Made by a program: the position numbers and the translations under genes. Below the pieces are notes generated by a model. It did not search any database. It saw only the letters and a list, made by a program, of their open reading frames with translations, and was not told the DNA's origin. This document shows, piece after piece, positions 8,379-18,032 of a DNA stretch of 64,000 bases (position 1 is its first letter; every line of letters starts with the position of its first letter). The stretch comes from JAKAIY01 sp963809385. Its GTDB lineage: Bacteria > Chloroflexota > Ktedonobacteria > Ktedonobacterales > JADMIN01. The stretch is taken from NCBI GenBank assembly GCA_963809385.1, contig CAWEJL010000018.1:62001-126000 (forward strand). Reading direction: 5' to 3'.

Positions 8379-9641
8379 ATGAGCGAATCTTCAGGGGAAT
8401 CATCAGAAGCCGGCGCGACGAATCCGCAGCCGGGGCAAGCGGATAGCGCGACGCCTGCGGCGCTGGCGGGCCTGCGCGTGCTCGACATCGCCACGATGGC
8501 GGCGGCGCCCTGGGCAGCGACCTACCTGGCGGAACTGGGAGCGGATGTCATCAAGGTCGAGGCTCCGGTGGTGGGCGATCATCAGCGCCGCTGGGGTACG
8601 CCGAAGAATGGCGTCGGGCTGTTCTGGAAGTCCATTGGCCGTAACAAGCGCTCAGTGACGCTGAACCTGGGCAAGCCCGGCGGCGCGGCGCTCTTCAAGC
8701 GTCTGGCGGCGGAGGCCGATGTGATCATCGAGAACTTCCGGCCAGGGACGCTGGAGCGCTGGGGCATTGGCTACGAGACGCTGCGGGCGATCAATCCGCG
8801 GCTGATCATGCTGCGCGTCACCGGCTTCGGCCAGGATGGCCCCTATAGCAAGCGCCCCGGCTTCGGCACGCTGGCCGAGTCGCTGACCGGCTTCGCAGCG
8901 CTCACCGGCCAGCCCGGCGGGCCGCCGACGCTGCCAAATATGCCGCTGGCCGACGGCGTGGCGGGGATCACCGGCGCCTTCGCGGTGATGGTCGCGCTCT
9001 ACTGGCGCGACGTGCGCGGTGGCGTGGGCCAGATGATTGATCTCTCGCTCTGCGAGCCGCTACTGCGCCTGATCGAGCCCTCGCTGCTGGACTACGACCA
9101 GTTCGGCGTCGCGCGCGGGCGCATCGGCAACCGCAGCGACCATGTGGCGCCGCGCAATTCCTACCAGTGCGGCGACGGGCGCTGGCTCTCGATCTCGGCC
9201 AGCGCGCAGTCCATCTTCGAGCGGCTGATGGTGGCGATTGGCCGCCCAGAGCTGCGCGAGGACCCGCGTTTCGCGGTCAACAGCGCGCGGGTGGCGCATG
9301 TGGACGAGCTGGACGAGATTATCAGCGCGTGGATGCGACGGCGCACGCGCGAGGAGGCGCTGGCGGAGCTGGAGTGCGCCGAGGTAGCGGCGGCGCCCGT
9401 CTATGAGGTTCCCGAGATATTCGCCGATCCGCACTTCCAGGCGCGTCACAGCATGGTGACGATAGACGACCCTGACATTGGGCCGGTGCGGATGGTGGAT
9501 GTCGCGGCGCGCTTCAGTGAGACGCCTGGGCGGGTGAACTTCGCTGGCCCGGCGCTGGGCGCGAGCAACGAGGATGTCTATGGCGCGCTCGGTGTCTCCG
9601 CTGAGGAGATGGACGCGCTGCGGCGTGAGGGCGCCATCTAA
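8379..9641 (+). CDS. CaiB/BaiF-type (family III) CoA-transferase
   Basis: The 420-residue protein starts at an ATG behind GAAGGGAG. After a 28-residue variable head it shows the family III CoA-transferase core: LAGLRVLDIATMAAAPWA, YLAELGADVIKVE, NKRSVTLNLGKPGG, ADVIIENFRPGTLERWG and TGFGQDGPYSKRPGFG. The family moves CoA between acyl-CoA and a free carboxylic acid. Divergent from a GntR regulator and followed by a CitE-like lyase, it probably activates a hydroxy-dicarboxylate (malate or citramalate type) using succinyl-CoA or another donor. The substrate is inference only. Confidence 0.9.
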   Translation: MSESSGESSEAGATNPQPGQADSATPAALAGLRVLDIATMAAAPWAATYLAELGADVIKVEAPVVGDHQRRWGTPKNGVGLFWKSIGRNKRSVTLNLGKPGGAALFKRLAAEADVIIENFRPGTLERWGIGYETLRAINPRLIMLRVTGFGQDGPYSKRPGFGTLAESLTGFAALTGQPGGPPTLPNMPLADGVAGITGAFAVMVALYWRDVRGGVGQMIDLSLCEPLLRLIEPSLLDYDQFGVARGRIGNRSDHVAPRNSYQCGDGRWLSISASAQSIFERLMVAIGRPELREDPRFAVNSARVAHVDELDEIISAWMRRRTREEALAELECAEVAAAPVYEVPEIFADPHFQARHSMVTIDDPDIGPVRMVDVAARFSETPGRVNFAGPALGASNEDVYGALGVSAEEMDALRREGAI

Positions 9642-9725
9642 CACCGCCCGCCCGTCTGCCTCGTGGGCGCGAGGTCAGCGGCGTGATTCCTTTTTCGCCC
9701 GCGATTGTGTATGATGCTATCCTAT

Positions 9726-9755
9726 CGGAAGGCAAGCGGCTTGGGCTGCCTTCCG
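9726..9755. terminator. Inverted repeat between CoA-transferase and CitE-like genes
   Basis: A perfect 9-bp stem (CGGAAGGCA facing TGCCTTCCG) with a 12-base loop is followed by TGTTT. It lies 85 bases after the CoA-transferase stop and 58 before the next ATG. It could be a weak terminator, an attenuator or an operator. Confidence 0.4.
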
Positions 9756-9812
9756 TGTTTACCGTGCGGCGGCTGTATGACGCTCATCTCCGCCGCGCGA
9801 GGGAAGACCGCC

Positions 9813-10697
9813 ATGATACTCCGCTCCCTGCTTTTCGCGCCCGCGACGCATGCGCGGCATGTGGAGAAGGCGCTCACCGGCGAGGCCGATGGCGTGATCC
9901 TTGATCTGGAAGACGCGATCGCCGTCGCGGAGAAGCCCGACGCGCGCCATGCCGCCCGGCGCGCGCTTGGCGCGCGAGGCGCGGGCGGCCCGCGCGCTTA
10001 TGTCCGGGTCAACGGGCTGACGACGCCATTCACCTATGGGGACCTTTGCGCGATTGTCGGGCCGGGGCTGGATGGGATCGTGCTGCCGAAGGCCGAATCC
10101 GCCGCCCAGCTCGCGACGGTGGACTGGCTGCTGACCCAGCTGGAGCGCGACGCCGGGCTGGCTGAAGGCGCGATCGAGGTGATGCCAATCATCGAGACGG
10201 CGCTGGGGCTGGCGCGCATTCATGAGATCGCGGGCGCGTCGCCGCGCGTGAAGCGGCTGAACTTTGGCGCGGGCGACTTCAGCCTCGACACGAACATGAC
10301 GTGGACGGCGGGGCATGAGGGCATCCTCTGGGCGCGGACGCAGGTGGTAGTGGCCTCGCGCGCCGCGCGGCTGGAGGCGCCGGTGGATACGGTCTACGCG
10401 CGCCTCGATGATACCGAGGGCTTCCGGGCCGAGGCGGAGCAGGCGCTGCGGCTGGGCTTCCAGGGCAAGGCGTGCATCCATCCGAGCCAGGTGGAGATCG
10501 TCAACGCGGTGTTCTCGCCCAGCGCCAGTGACGTGGAGACGGCGCGAGGCATCGTCGAAGCGTTCGAGCGCGCGGAGGCGGCGGGGGTAGCGTCCATCCG
10601 GCTGGGCGGCCAGTTCATTGATTATCCGGTTGCGGCGCGCGCCCAGCGCACGCTGGATGTGGCGGCGCATATCGCGGGGCGTGGCGCGGCGGAGTAA
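9813..10697 (+). CDS. CitE-like HpcH/HpaI family CoA lyase
   Basis: The start chosen is the ATG at 9813 (MILRSLLFAPA), which matches where family members begin; the longer frame upstream crosses a hairpin. The 294-residue protein has RSLLFAPA, VILDLEDA with its acidic metal-site residues, MPIIETALGL, LNFGAGDFSLD and the CoA-contacting KACIHPSQVEIVN. These are shared by citrate lyase beta chain, malyl-CoA lyase and citramalyl-CoA lyase. No citrate lyase alpha, gamma or acyl-carrier genes are nearby, so a stand-alone beta-hydroxyacyl-CoA lyase is more likely. It plausibly cleaves the CoA ester made by the preceding CoA-transferase to acetyl- or propionyl-CoA plus a keto acid. Confidence 0.85.
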   Translation: MILRSLLFAPATHARHVEKALTGEADGVILDLEDAIAVAEKPDARHAARRALGARGAGGPRAYVRVNGLTTPFTYGDLCAIVGPGLDGIVLPKAESAAQLATVDWLLTQLERDAGLAEGAIEVMPIIETALGLARIHEIAGASPRVKRLNFGAGDFSLDTNMTWTAGHEGILWARTQVVVASRAARLEAPVDTVYARLDDTEGFRAEAEQALRLGFQGKACIHPSQVEIVNAVFSPSASDVETARGIVEAFERAEAAGVASIRLGGQFIDYPVAARAQRTLDVAAHIAGRGAAE

Positions 10698-10751
10698 GCG
10701 GGTAGGGGCGCGTCTGTTCCCCATGCCCGGTGGCGACAGGATGCTCGACGC

Positions 10752-13622
10752 ATGTGGATAGATGACGACCGCCCAGTCAGCCGCACGAGCGCATGGGCGC
10801 GGGTCAGCCGGCGCTTCCGCGAGGGCGCGCCGGCGGCGGTGCAGCTCATGCGGCGCTCGCTGCTGGTCCAGTTCGTCAGCGTCTACATCATTTTCGTCCT
10901 GATCGTGCTGGCGACGGGTATCGAGGCGGACCAGATCGGGCAGCGACAGCTCCAGTCGGCGATTCAGACCACCGACGTGGCGCTGGCGCAGCAGGTCGCC
11001 TTCGATACCAGCTCGCGCCTCACCGGTGTGGAAAGCTCGCTGCTGGCGCTGAGCCAGCTCGCCGTCGTGCGCGAAGGGGTGAGCGACGACATGCTGGAGG
11101 CGTTCCAGGCGTTCCGCATCGCGCGCCACGATGTGGACCAGGTCTACTGGCTCGACGCCACCGGCGCGCTGCGGGCTTCGGTTCCCGTCAACCTGCGCAC
11201 ACTGGGAGCGAGCTTCGCCGGGTCGCCGATGTTCCAGCGCACGCTGCATACGAACAGTGTGGTTGTCGAGGCGGATGTCGTTGATCTGACGACATTCAAC
11301 GCCGACATCAGCTTTTCGGTCGCCCTGCGTGACGCGCATGGCGCGCTGCTAGGCGTGCTGGGCGCCTCGGTCTTGTTGGATGAGTTGAACGGGCCTATTC
11401 AGTCGGTGATGAACGGGCAATCGGCGCAGAGCCAGTCGCTGCGGATCACGATTCTCGATAATGAGGGCGCCATCATCGCCAGCCCGGAGCGTGAGCGGCT
11501 CATGCAATTCGCCACGCCGCTGCTGCCCGGCGCCAGCGACGCGCTGCATGGGCGTGTGGCGACAGCGACCGGGACGGACGCCAGCGGGGCGGAGTGGCTC
11601 TACAGCGCGGCGCCGATCAACGGCGTGGGCTGGGCGGTGATCGTGCAGCGTCCGGCGGCGGACCTGGCGGCGGAGGTCAACAATTTCCGCGACTGGCTGG
11701 CGATCGCGACGGGTCTCTTCGCGCTGGGTGGCCTTCTCTTCTGGCTGATCCTGGCGTGGCGCGTGATACGCCCGCTGCACGCGCTGACCGGCGAGCATGC
11801 GGCGCTGGTGGAGCGCAGCGCGCGCGAGGGTGGCGGCGACCTCTGGCGCAGCGGGGCGTACAGCCTGACCCGCGCGGGCGGCCCCTCCTCGCTGGCGGGT
11901 CGCGCCGATGAGATTGGCAGCCTGGCGCGGACGCTGGGCCAGCTCCGGCGGGATGTCTCGATGCAGCTGGCGGAGCTACGGACACTGCTCATCACCTCGA
12001 ACGCGGTGGTGCGCTCGCTCGATCCGCAAGCGGTCGGCATGGATATCATCCGCGAGGTGCGGCGGCTGCTCGATGTGCAGGCGGCGGCGGTGCTGGCGCC
12101 CGACGAGCGCGGCGGCCTGCGGACGCTGGTCTGCGAGGGGTGCGAGCCAGTCACGCTGACCCCGGCGCAGGCGCGTCGCGAGGGGCTGACGCAGCCGGCG
12201 GCGCGCGCGCTGCATGATGGCCAGCCGATGCAGATGGTGGCGGACGGCAATCCCAACTACCCGGAGCGGTCGTACACGCAGGGGTTCCGCTCCGTGCTGG
12301 CGCTGCCGATCATGACCGAGCGCGTGGGCGGCGTCGTGCTGGAGGTGCAGCGGACGCAGCCGGTCCCATTCAGCGAGAACGAGGTCAACCTGCTGCTGAC
12401 GTTCGCCAACTACGCGGCGCTGGCCTGGGAGCATGCGGCGCTCTACGAGCGCAGCGACGAGCGGTTACGCGAGACGGCGCAAGAGAACGCGCGACTCTAC
12501 CAACAGGCCAACGCCGAACGTCAGACGCTGGCGGCGATCATGAGCAGCATGTCGGACGGACTGCTGCTGGCCAGCGCGAGCGGCGCGGCGCTCTACGCCA
12601 ACCCCGGCGCGCGCGCGCTGATCGAGCTGCCAGAGGGCGATCTGGGCGCGACGAGCATCGCCGATATTCACGAGGAACTGGCCAGCGCCGCCGAGCAGCC
12701 AGAGCGCTACCGCCGCGACATGGCCCGCGCGGTGGCCAGCGGGACACGGCAGTGGCTGCTGGAGACGGCGCAAGCGCGCGGTGGGCGTGTCTATACTGTG
12801 CGCATGTTTGACGTGCGTGACGAGGAGGGTGAGGCGATCGGGCAGGGCCTGCTGTTGCGCGACATCACCCGCGAGCAGGAGGTAGACCAGTTCAAGAGCA
12901 CGCTGCTGGCGGCGGTGGGGCATGAGCTCCGCACGCCGCTGGCGGCCATCAAGGGACACGCCTCGACGCTGCTGCAGGATGACGTGACCTGGCCGGTCGA
13001 GGACCAGCGGCACTTCCTGCGGACAATCAGCGCGGAGTCTGACCGGATGGCGCAGATGATCAGCAACCTGCTCGATCTTTCGCGGCTGGAGGCCGGGCTG
13101 CTGCTGCTGCGCCGCTCGCCGCACAGCCTGGCGGAGCTGGCGGAGGAGGCGGCGCGGCGCCTGCGCGCGGACGCTGGCGCGATTCTGCTGGACGTGGAGC
13201 GCGACCTGCCACCGGTCCAGGTGGACGCGCCGCGCGTCGAGGTGGTGTTGCGGAATCTGCTGGCCAACGCGCTGGCTTATGGTGACGGGCCGGTGCGGCT
13301 GCGGGCGCGGCGCGAGGACGGCGAGATGGTCCTGCTCGAGGTCGCGGACAGCGGGCCGGGCATCGCCGAAGAAGATTTGCCGCATGTGTTTGAGCGGTTC
13401 TATCGCGCCAGTCATGGCCGCCGCCGCAGCGGGAGTGGCGCGGGGCTGGGGCTGGCGATCTGCAAGGCGTTCGTCGAGGCGCACGGCGGCCGCATCTGGG
13501 CGCGCAATGGGACAGGCGGCGCGGTGATCGCGTTCACGCTGCCGCTGGCCACCAGCGCGCCCTTGCCGCCGAACGGCGCGCGTGTCGTAGGGCCGGACGC
13601 GGCTTCGGCGCCAGCTCGATAG
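10752..13622 (+). CDS. Multi-domain sensor histidine kinase
   Basis: This is a 956-residue membrane sensor. The first membrane helix is at about residues 36-56. An extracytoplasmic double-Cache-like sensor follows to about 310, then a second helix (ATGLFALGGLLFWLILAW) near 325 and a HAMP-like linker. A GAF domain lies at roughly 410-570, a PAS domain at 590-700, and the HisKA phosphoacceptor helix GHELRTPLAAIKGH carries His724. The C-terminal HATPase has NLLANALAYG, DSGPGI and GSGAGLGLAI. It is followed 52 bases later by an OmpR-type response regulator gene and then a substrate-binding lipoprotein. That arrangement suggests it senses a small extracellular ligand. All catalytic motifs look intact. 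Confidence 0.92.
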   Translation: MWIDDDRPVSRTSAWARVSRRFREGAPAAVQLMRRSLLVQFVSVYIIFVLIVLATGIEADQIGQRQLQSAIQTTDVALAQQVAFDTSSRLTGVESSLLALSQLAVVREGVSDDMLEAFQAFRIARHDVDQVYWLDATGALRASVPVNLRTLGASFAGSPMFQRTLHTNSVVVEADVVDLTTFNADISFSVALRDAHGALLGVLGASVLLDELNGPIQSVMNGQSAQSQSLRITILDNEGAIIASPERERLMQFATPLLPGASDALHGRVATATGTDASGAEWLYSAAPINGVGWAVIVQRPAADLAAEVNNFRDWLAIATGLFALGGLLFWLILAWRVIRPLHALTGEHAALVERSAREGGGDLWRSGAYSLTRAGGPSSLAGRADEIGSLARTLGQLRRDVSMQLAELRTLLITSNAVVRSLDPQAVGMDIIREVRRLLDVQAAAVLAPDERGGLRTLVCEGCEPVTLTPAQARREGLTQPAARALHDGQPMQMVADGNPNYPERSYTQGFRSVLALPIMTERVGGVVLEVQRTQPVPFSENEVNLLLTFANYAALAWEHAALYERSDERLRETAQENARLYQQANAERQTLAAIMSSMSDGLLLASASGAALYANPGARALIELPEGDLGATSIADIHEELASAAEQPERYRRDMARAVASGTRQWLLETAQARGGRVYTVRMFDVRDEEGEAIGQGLLLRDITREQEVDQFKSTLLAAVGHELRTPLAAIKGHASTLLQDDVTWPVEDQRHFLRTISAESDRMAQMISNLLDLSRLEAGLLLLRRSPHSLAELAEEAARRLRADAGAILLDVERDLPPVQVDAPRVEVVLRNLLANALAYGDGPVRLRARREDGEMVLLEVADSGPGIAEEDLPHVFERFYRASHGRRRSGSGAGLGLAICKAFVEAHGGRIWARNGTGGAVIAFTLPLATSAPLPPNGARVVGPDAASAPAR

Positions 13623-13674
13623 AGGACAAGGCGCAACGGGCGCGAGCCACAGCGGTGTGGCGCGGAGGACAACG

Positions 13675-14374
13675 ATGATGACACAAACGCTGCGCATCCT
13701 CGTCGCTGAGGATGAGTCCGCCCTGCGCGATTTCATCAGCCGCAATTTGCGCGCGCGGGGATACACCGTGACCGAGGCGGAGAATGGCCTGGAGGCGCTG
13801 GCGCTCTGGGAGCGCGAGAGCCCGCACCTGATCATCCTCGACATCATGATGCCGCGCATGGACGGGCTGGAGGTCTGCAAGCGCATCCGCGAGCGCTCGA
13901 CGGCGCCGATCATCGCGCTGACCGCGCTGGACGCTGAGGCGGACAAGGTGGCGGCGCTGGACATCGGCGTGGATGATTATCTGACGAAGCCGTTCGGCAT
14001 CGAGGAGTTGCTGGCGCGGGTGCGGGCGGCGCTGCGGCGCTCGCAGTGGCTCGGCGATCAGGCGGCGCCGGGGCGCAAAGTGGTTTGGTCCGCTGATGGT
14101 GGATGTGGAGGGGCGGGTGGTGCGCCGCGAGGGGGTGGAGATCCGGCTGACGCCGACGGAGTTCGCGCTGCTGGCGCAGCTCGTGGCGCATGCGGGCAAG
14201 GTGCTGACCCATCGACAACTCCTGCAGCGCGTGTGGGGGCCGGAGTACGGCGACGAGCCAGAGTATCTGCGGGTGTATATGCAGCGGCTGCGGCGCAAGC
14301 TCGAAGCGGATCCCGCCACGCCGCGCTATTTGCTGACCGAGCCGGGGGTTGGCTATCGCTTCGCCGCGCCGTAG
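13675..14374 (+). pseudogene. OmpR/KdpE-type response regulator, frameshifted
   Basis: The first frame begins at 13675 behind GCGGAGGAC. It gives a full receiver domain: AEDESALRDF, the phosphoacceptor aspartate in LIILDIMMPRMDG, TALDAEADK and DYLTKPFG. A single-base shift near 14080 moves the linker (WFGPLMVDVEG) and the winged-helix output domain (LTPTEFALLAQLV, RQLLQRVWGPEYG, YLLTEPGVGYRF) into another frame ending at 14374. Together they would form a regulator of about 232 residues, partner of the kinase encoded just upstream. Both halves are well conserved, so a sequencing error or a very recent mutation is more likely than long decay. Confidence 0.8.
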
Positions 14375-14440
14375 GTGGAGCGCGTATGAGCGCGGGGGGG
14401 CGCGCAGAGTGCATGCGAATTGGCATGGGGTGGTGTAACT

Positions 14441-15706
14441 ATGACACGACCGGCGATGTGGCCGGGGTGGTGGGGGCGGTGGTGGGCGTGGGCGCTGGCG
14501 CTGACGCTGCTCATCCCGCTGGCGGGCTGCCAGCCGCAGGCGGTGGATACCGGCTTCGCGGGCACGATCACCTTTGGGCTGACGGCGCCGCTAACTGGAC
14601 CGGATGTCGAGGAGGGTGGCTATACGCTCGACGGCTACCAGCTGTTCGTCAATGAGATCAATAGCCAGGGCGGCATGCTGGTGGGCGGCAAGCGCTACAA
14701 GGTGGCGCTGGACTACTACGATGACCAGTCGCAGCCGGCGCTGGCGGCGAAACTCTACCAGAAACTCATCACCCAGGATAACGTGAACTTCCTGCTCGGG
14801 CCGTATAGCTCGCTGCTGACGGCGGCGGCGGCGCCCATCGCGGAGCGCTATGGTGTGCCGATGGTGGCGGCGCATGGCGCGGCGGATAGCATCTACGGGC
14901 CGAGTGATAAATACGTGTTCAGCATCGTCAGTCCGGCGAAGGACTACCTGCGTGGCGTGATCGCGCTCGTCTTGCAGAAGGACCCCAGCGCCTCGACGGT
15001 CGCGCTGCTGGGGTCGAACGAGCCGTTCTCGCAGGAAGTGCTTAGCGGCGCGCGGGACTACGCGCAGCAGCAGGGTATGAAGGTCGTTTATCAGGAATAC
15101 TATCCGCTGAATCCCAACGACATCAGCCCGTACCTCGCACAGATCAAAGCGCTGCATCCCGATCTGGTGCTGGTGTCAGGGCATTTGCAGGACTCGATTC
15201 TGTTTGCCCGCCAGGCGCATGGGATGTGTCTCTCACCCAAGGCGGTGGGAATGACAGTTGGCCCGGCGACTGGCGCGTTCCGCGCGAATCTGGGCGCGGA
15301 GGGCAACTATATCTTCGGCGCGACGCAGTGGACGAGCGCGCTCAATTATCGCGGCGATGATATGTGGGGAACGCCGCAAGCGTATACGCGCGCATTCATC
15401 AACGCCTTCCCGTCTTACACCGAGATACCCTATCAGGCGGCGGAGTCCACGGCGGCGCTGGTGGTGTTCCAGCAGGCGCTTCGCAACGCTGGGTCGCTGG
15501 ACCCAACGGCGGTGGCCGCCGCGCTGTCCCATCTCGACATGATGACCTTCTACGGGCGCATCAAATTCGACAATCGCGGCGTCAATATCTACAAGCCGAT
15601 GGCGGTGACGCAGCTCCAGCCGGACGGCGGCGATTACACGGTCTTCCCGCTGGATGTGGCGCAGAAGGCCGCGCTGTATCCGATGCCGCCCTGTATGGGC
15701 GGCTGA
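14441..15706 (+). CDS. Branched-chain amino acid-type ABC substrate-binding lipoprotein
   Basis: The 421-residue protein starts with a tryptophan-rich signal peptide ending in the lipobox LAGC, so it is anchored outside the membrane through its cysteine. The mature part is a type 1 periplasmic-binding fold: TFGLTAPLTGPDVEEGGYTL, a GG-bearing hinge, LLGPYSSLLTAAAAPIAERY and PDLVLVSGHLQDSILF, as in LivJ-like receptors. No permease or ATPase genes follow; the downstream gene is convergent. The gene lies 66 bases after the kinase/regulator pair. It could feed a distant transporter or act as a ligand-binding co-receptor for the sensor kinase. The ligand cannot be predicted. Confidence 0.87.
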   Translation: MTRPAMWPGWWGRWWAWALALTLLIPLAGCQPQAVDTGFAGTITFGLTAPLTGPDVEEGGYTLDGYQLFVNEINSQGGMLVGGKRYKVALDYYDDQSQPALAAKLYQKLITQDNVNFLLGPYSSLLTAAAAPIAERYGVPMVAAHGAADSIYGPSDKYVFSIVSPAKDYLRGVIALVLQKDPSASTVALLGSNEPFSQEVLSGARDYAQQQGMKVVYQEYYPLNPNDISPYLAQIKALHPDLVLVSGHLQDSILFARQAHGMCLSPKAVGMTVGPATGAFRANLGAEGNYIFGATQWTSALNYRGDDMWGTPQAYTRAFINAFPSYTEIPYQAAESTAALVVFQQALRNAGSLDPTAVAAALSHLDMMTFYGRIKFDNRGVNIYKPMAVTQLQPDGGDYTVFPLDVAQKAALYPMPPCMGG

Positions 15707-15765
15707 GGCGCGGCGGGCGGCGTGGGCGACGGGCGCCGCCCAAAGACCGCGCCCGTCCAACCTGG

Positions 15766-17889
15766 TCAGCCGCCGCACTGGCTCCTTAGCTCGTGGAATC
15801 GCTGGAGCCGCTGCTCCACGCGGGCATGGATATCGGACGCGGGCAGACCTGTGAGGAGCGGAAGCGCGTCGTCCACTGTGTTGATCAGCCAGATGTGAAA
15901 CCAGCCCTCGCTGGTGATCGCTTCGGCGACTTCATCACGCAGCATCAGGTCCCGGGCGTTGATCGCGGGAATGAGCACGCCGTACCCGCCGTCAACCTTT
16001 TCGCCCTGCGCCCTGCGCGCCCGGCAAAGCTCCCAGAAGCCCTCGATCTTGGTGTTTACGCCGCCGATGGGCTGCATCTCACCATACTGCCCCACCGCGC
16101 CCGTGACGGCATACGAGTACCGGATGGGGACTTGCGCGAGGGCGGAGAGCAAGGCGAAGAGAATCGCGCCCGAGGCGCTATCGCCGCCCGTCGTGCCGTG
16201 CTCTTGCTCAAAGCGGAGCCGTGCGACGAGGTTGAGCGGTCGCGCCTGACCATACCGATAGGCGAGATAGCCTTCGATAGTCATCGCGCCGCGCACATGG
16301 TCTGCGTCGGCTTGCTCCGCTTCGCGCTCGATGTCGAGCAGGCGCTCGTCCCGGCCGGGGCTGACCGTCGCGCTGATCCGGGTCGGCACCGCGAAATTGC
16401 CCTCTGACGGGTGGAACTCGTAGATGCCCAGCCCGTTGATCTGCCCGACAGCGGCGCCAGCGGTCGGCGTATTCGCCTGGCCGGAGAGGATGGCCTCTCG
16501 CACACGGCGCGCGTTGGCGCCCTGGAGCGTGCGGCGGCGCTGGAGCGCGGCGGTGACATCAGCCCCTCCCGTCGCGCTGGCGCCGCGTGCGCGCGCCTGG
16601 CTACCCGCCTCCACGGCGAGATCGCGGAGCAGGATGAGATCGGCGCTGAGGTAGCTGCGATTGAGACCGTCGCCGCGCCGCGCTCCCTCCTCCACCAGTC
16701 TGGCCACACCGGACGGATCGAACGCTGGCAATCCGTGATACAGCGCAGCGCCGTCCGCGAGCGTGGCGTAGGCGGCCTCGCCGCTGGCGCTCCAGGAGAT
16801 GGTGGAATTGAGCCACGTCTCGTAGCGGAACAGGCGTGTGAAGTCGCCCGCGGCGCTGGCGAGGGCGTTGTAGGGGCCGCTGTCGCCAACCAGCGCCACG
16901 CGCGCGGTCAGCGGTACTGATGGCCACGCCGCCTTCACCTGAAGCCCGCGGCTGCTGAGCGCGGCGCTCAGGTTGAGCCAGGCGCCATCAACCGCCAGCA
17001 GATCGGAGGCCGGCAGGATGAGGAGGCCGCCGTTCGCGCGTATCAACAGGTCGTCGAGTTTGTCGCGAATCAGCGTGCCGATCACAACTGGCGCCCCGGT
17101 TTGGCCGTCCGCGCTGGCTCCGGATGACGAGCGCACCAGCCAGGTGGCCAGATCATCGTACCCGACGGGCAGGTCCGCCTGCGCGGCGGCGAGCGCGTCG
17201 AAGGCTGCGCGCAGGCGTCCGACGTAGGCGCGTGCGGACTCAAACGCGGGCGCCTCCAGTGGGGCGAACGCTTGCGCGACGAGTTGCGCAAGCGTTCGCG
17301 GCGCCGCATCGGGCGCAGCCGTCGCGGGCGCGCCATCGCTGTCGCCGCTCCAGGCGGAGGTGAGTTGGCGGAGCGTCTGGTCAATGGCGCCCGCGAACGC
17401 CTTGCCGGTTCCGCTGGGCAGCGCCAGCAAATAGGCCTGATCGAGCGCGGACGGTTCAGGCACATAGCAAAAGTCATGTGGCGCGGGCCGCTGCGCCATC
17501 ACCTGCCGGGCCAGCGAAGCGACGAGGCTGGTCCGCCCCTGGCCAGCGGCGCCGCCAATGTAGAGATGGGCGTGCGGCGTCGTGTCGTCAAGCCAGGCGC
17601 GAATGACCTGGGCAGGCTCGGACTGGAAGCCTGGAGCCACCAGCGCCGCTACCCATTGCTGTACCGCCCAGTCATCCTCCGCGTTCGCGGCTAGCTCCGC
17701 TCCCGCGTGGACTGACGCGGGGAATGACGCGAAGGCGCTCCGAAGCGCGCCGCGCTCGCCATCACTCAAGCCTTCCCAGCTGGCGCGCCGCCGCAAATCG
17801 TCAACACCGCTAAGCGCCCGCGACCGCTCTGTCGCTCGTGTTCCTGGCTGTGTCACACTGGCCGCCGCATTCTTGCGTCGCCCCCACAT
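15766..17889 (-). CDS. Lon-like (S16) protease with degenerate AAA domain
   Basis: The ATG at 17889 (MWGRRK) has an AAGGTGG ribosome site; the longer frame lacks one. The 707-residue product ends in a Lon proteolytic domain. Catalytic Ser571 sits in GGDSASGA and Lys614 in GVNTKIEG, exactly the 43-residue Ser-Lys spacing of Lon. The N-terminal ATPase region has a P-loop-like GGAAGQGRTS, where the usual lysine is arginine, so ATP hydrolysis may be impaired. This resembles the AAA_32/LonC branch, some members of which degrade unfolded protein without ATP. A minus-strand TATAGT at 18000-17995 could be its -10 box. Its target is unknown. Confidence 0.82.
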   Translation of the reverse strand: MWGRRKNAAASVTQPGTRATERSRALSGVDDLRRRASWEGLSDGERGALRSAFASFPASVHAGAELAANAEDDWAVQQWVAALVAPGFQSEPAQVIRAWLDDTTPHAHLYIGGAAGQGRTSLVASLARQVMAQRPAPHDFCYVPEPSALDQAYLLALPSGTGKAFAGAIDQTLRQLTSAWSGDSDGAPATAAPDAAPRTLAQLVAQAFAPLEAPAFESARAYVGRLRAAFDALAAAQADLPVGYDDLATWLVRSSSGASADGQTGAPVVIGTLIRDKLDDLLIRANGGLLILPASDLLAVDGAWLNLSAALSSRGLQVKAAWPSVPLTARVALVGDSGPYNALASAAGDFTRLFRYETWLNSTISWSASGEAAYATLADGAALYHGLPAFDPSGVARLVEEGARRGDGLNRSYLSADLILLRDLAVEAGSQARARGASATGGADVTAALQRRRTLQGANARRVREAILSGQANTPTAGAAVGQINGLGIYEFHPSEGNFAVPTRISATVSPGRDERLLDIEREAEQADADHVRGAMTIEGYLAYRYGQARPLNLVARLRFEQEHGTTGGDSASGAILFALLSALAQVPIRYSYAVTGAVGQYGEMQPIGGVNTKIEGFWELCRARRAQGEKVDGGYGVLIPAINARDLMLRDEVAEAITSEGWFHIWLINTVDDALPLLTGLPASDIHARVEQRLQRFHELRSQCGG

Positions 17890-18032
17890 TGCTCCACCTT
17901 CTTTCCGCTCCTCCGCAGGCGCCCGCGCGGAGATGGTGGCGCTGCGACGAGCATGCGTCGCTCGCGCCGCCCACGCGGACGCCTCACTGTAGCAACTATA
18001 CCGTGTTCTTGTACACCGCACTGTGGCGCATA

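Noticed and set aside
9759..11339. 526-codon minus-strand open frame
   Set aside because: Antisense to the CitE-like and kinase genes, both with strong motifs; composition only.
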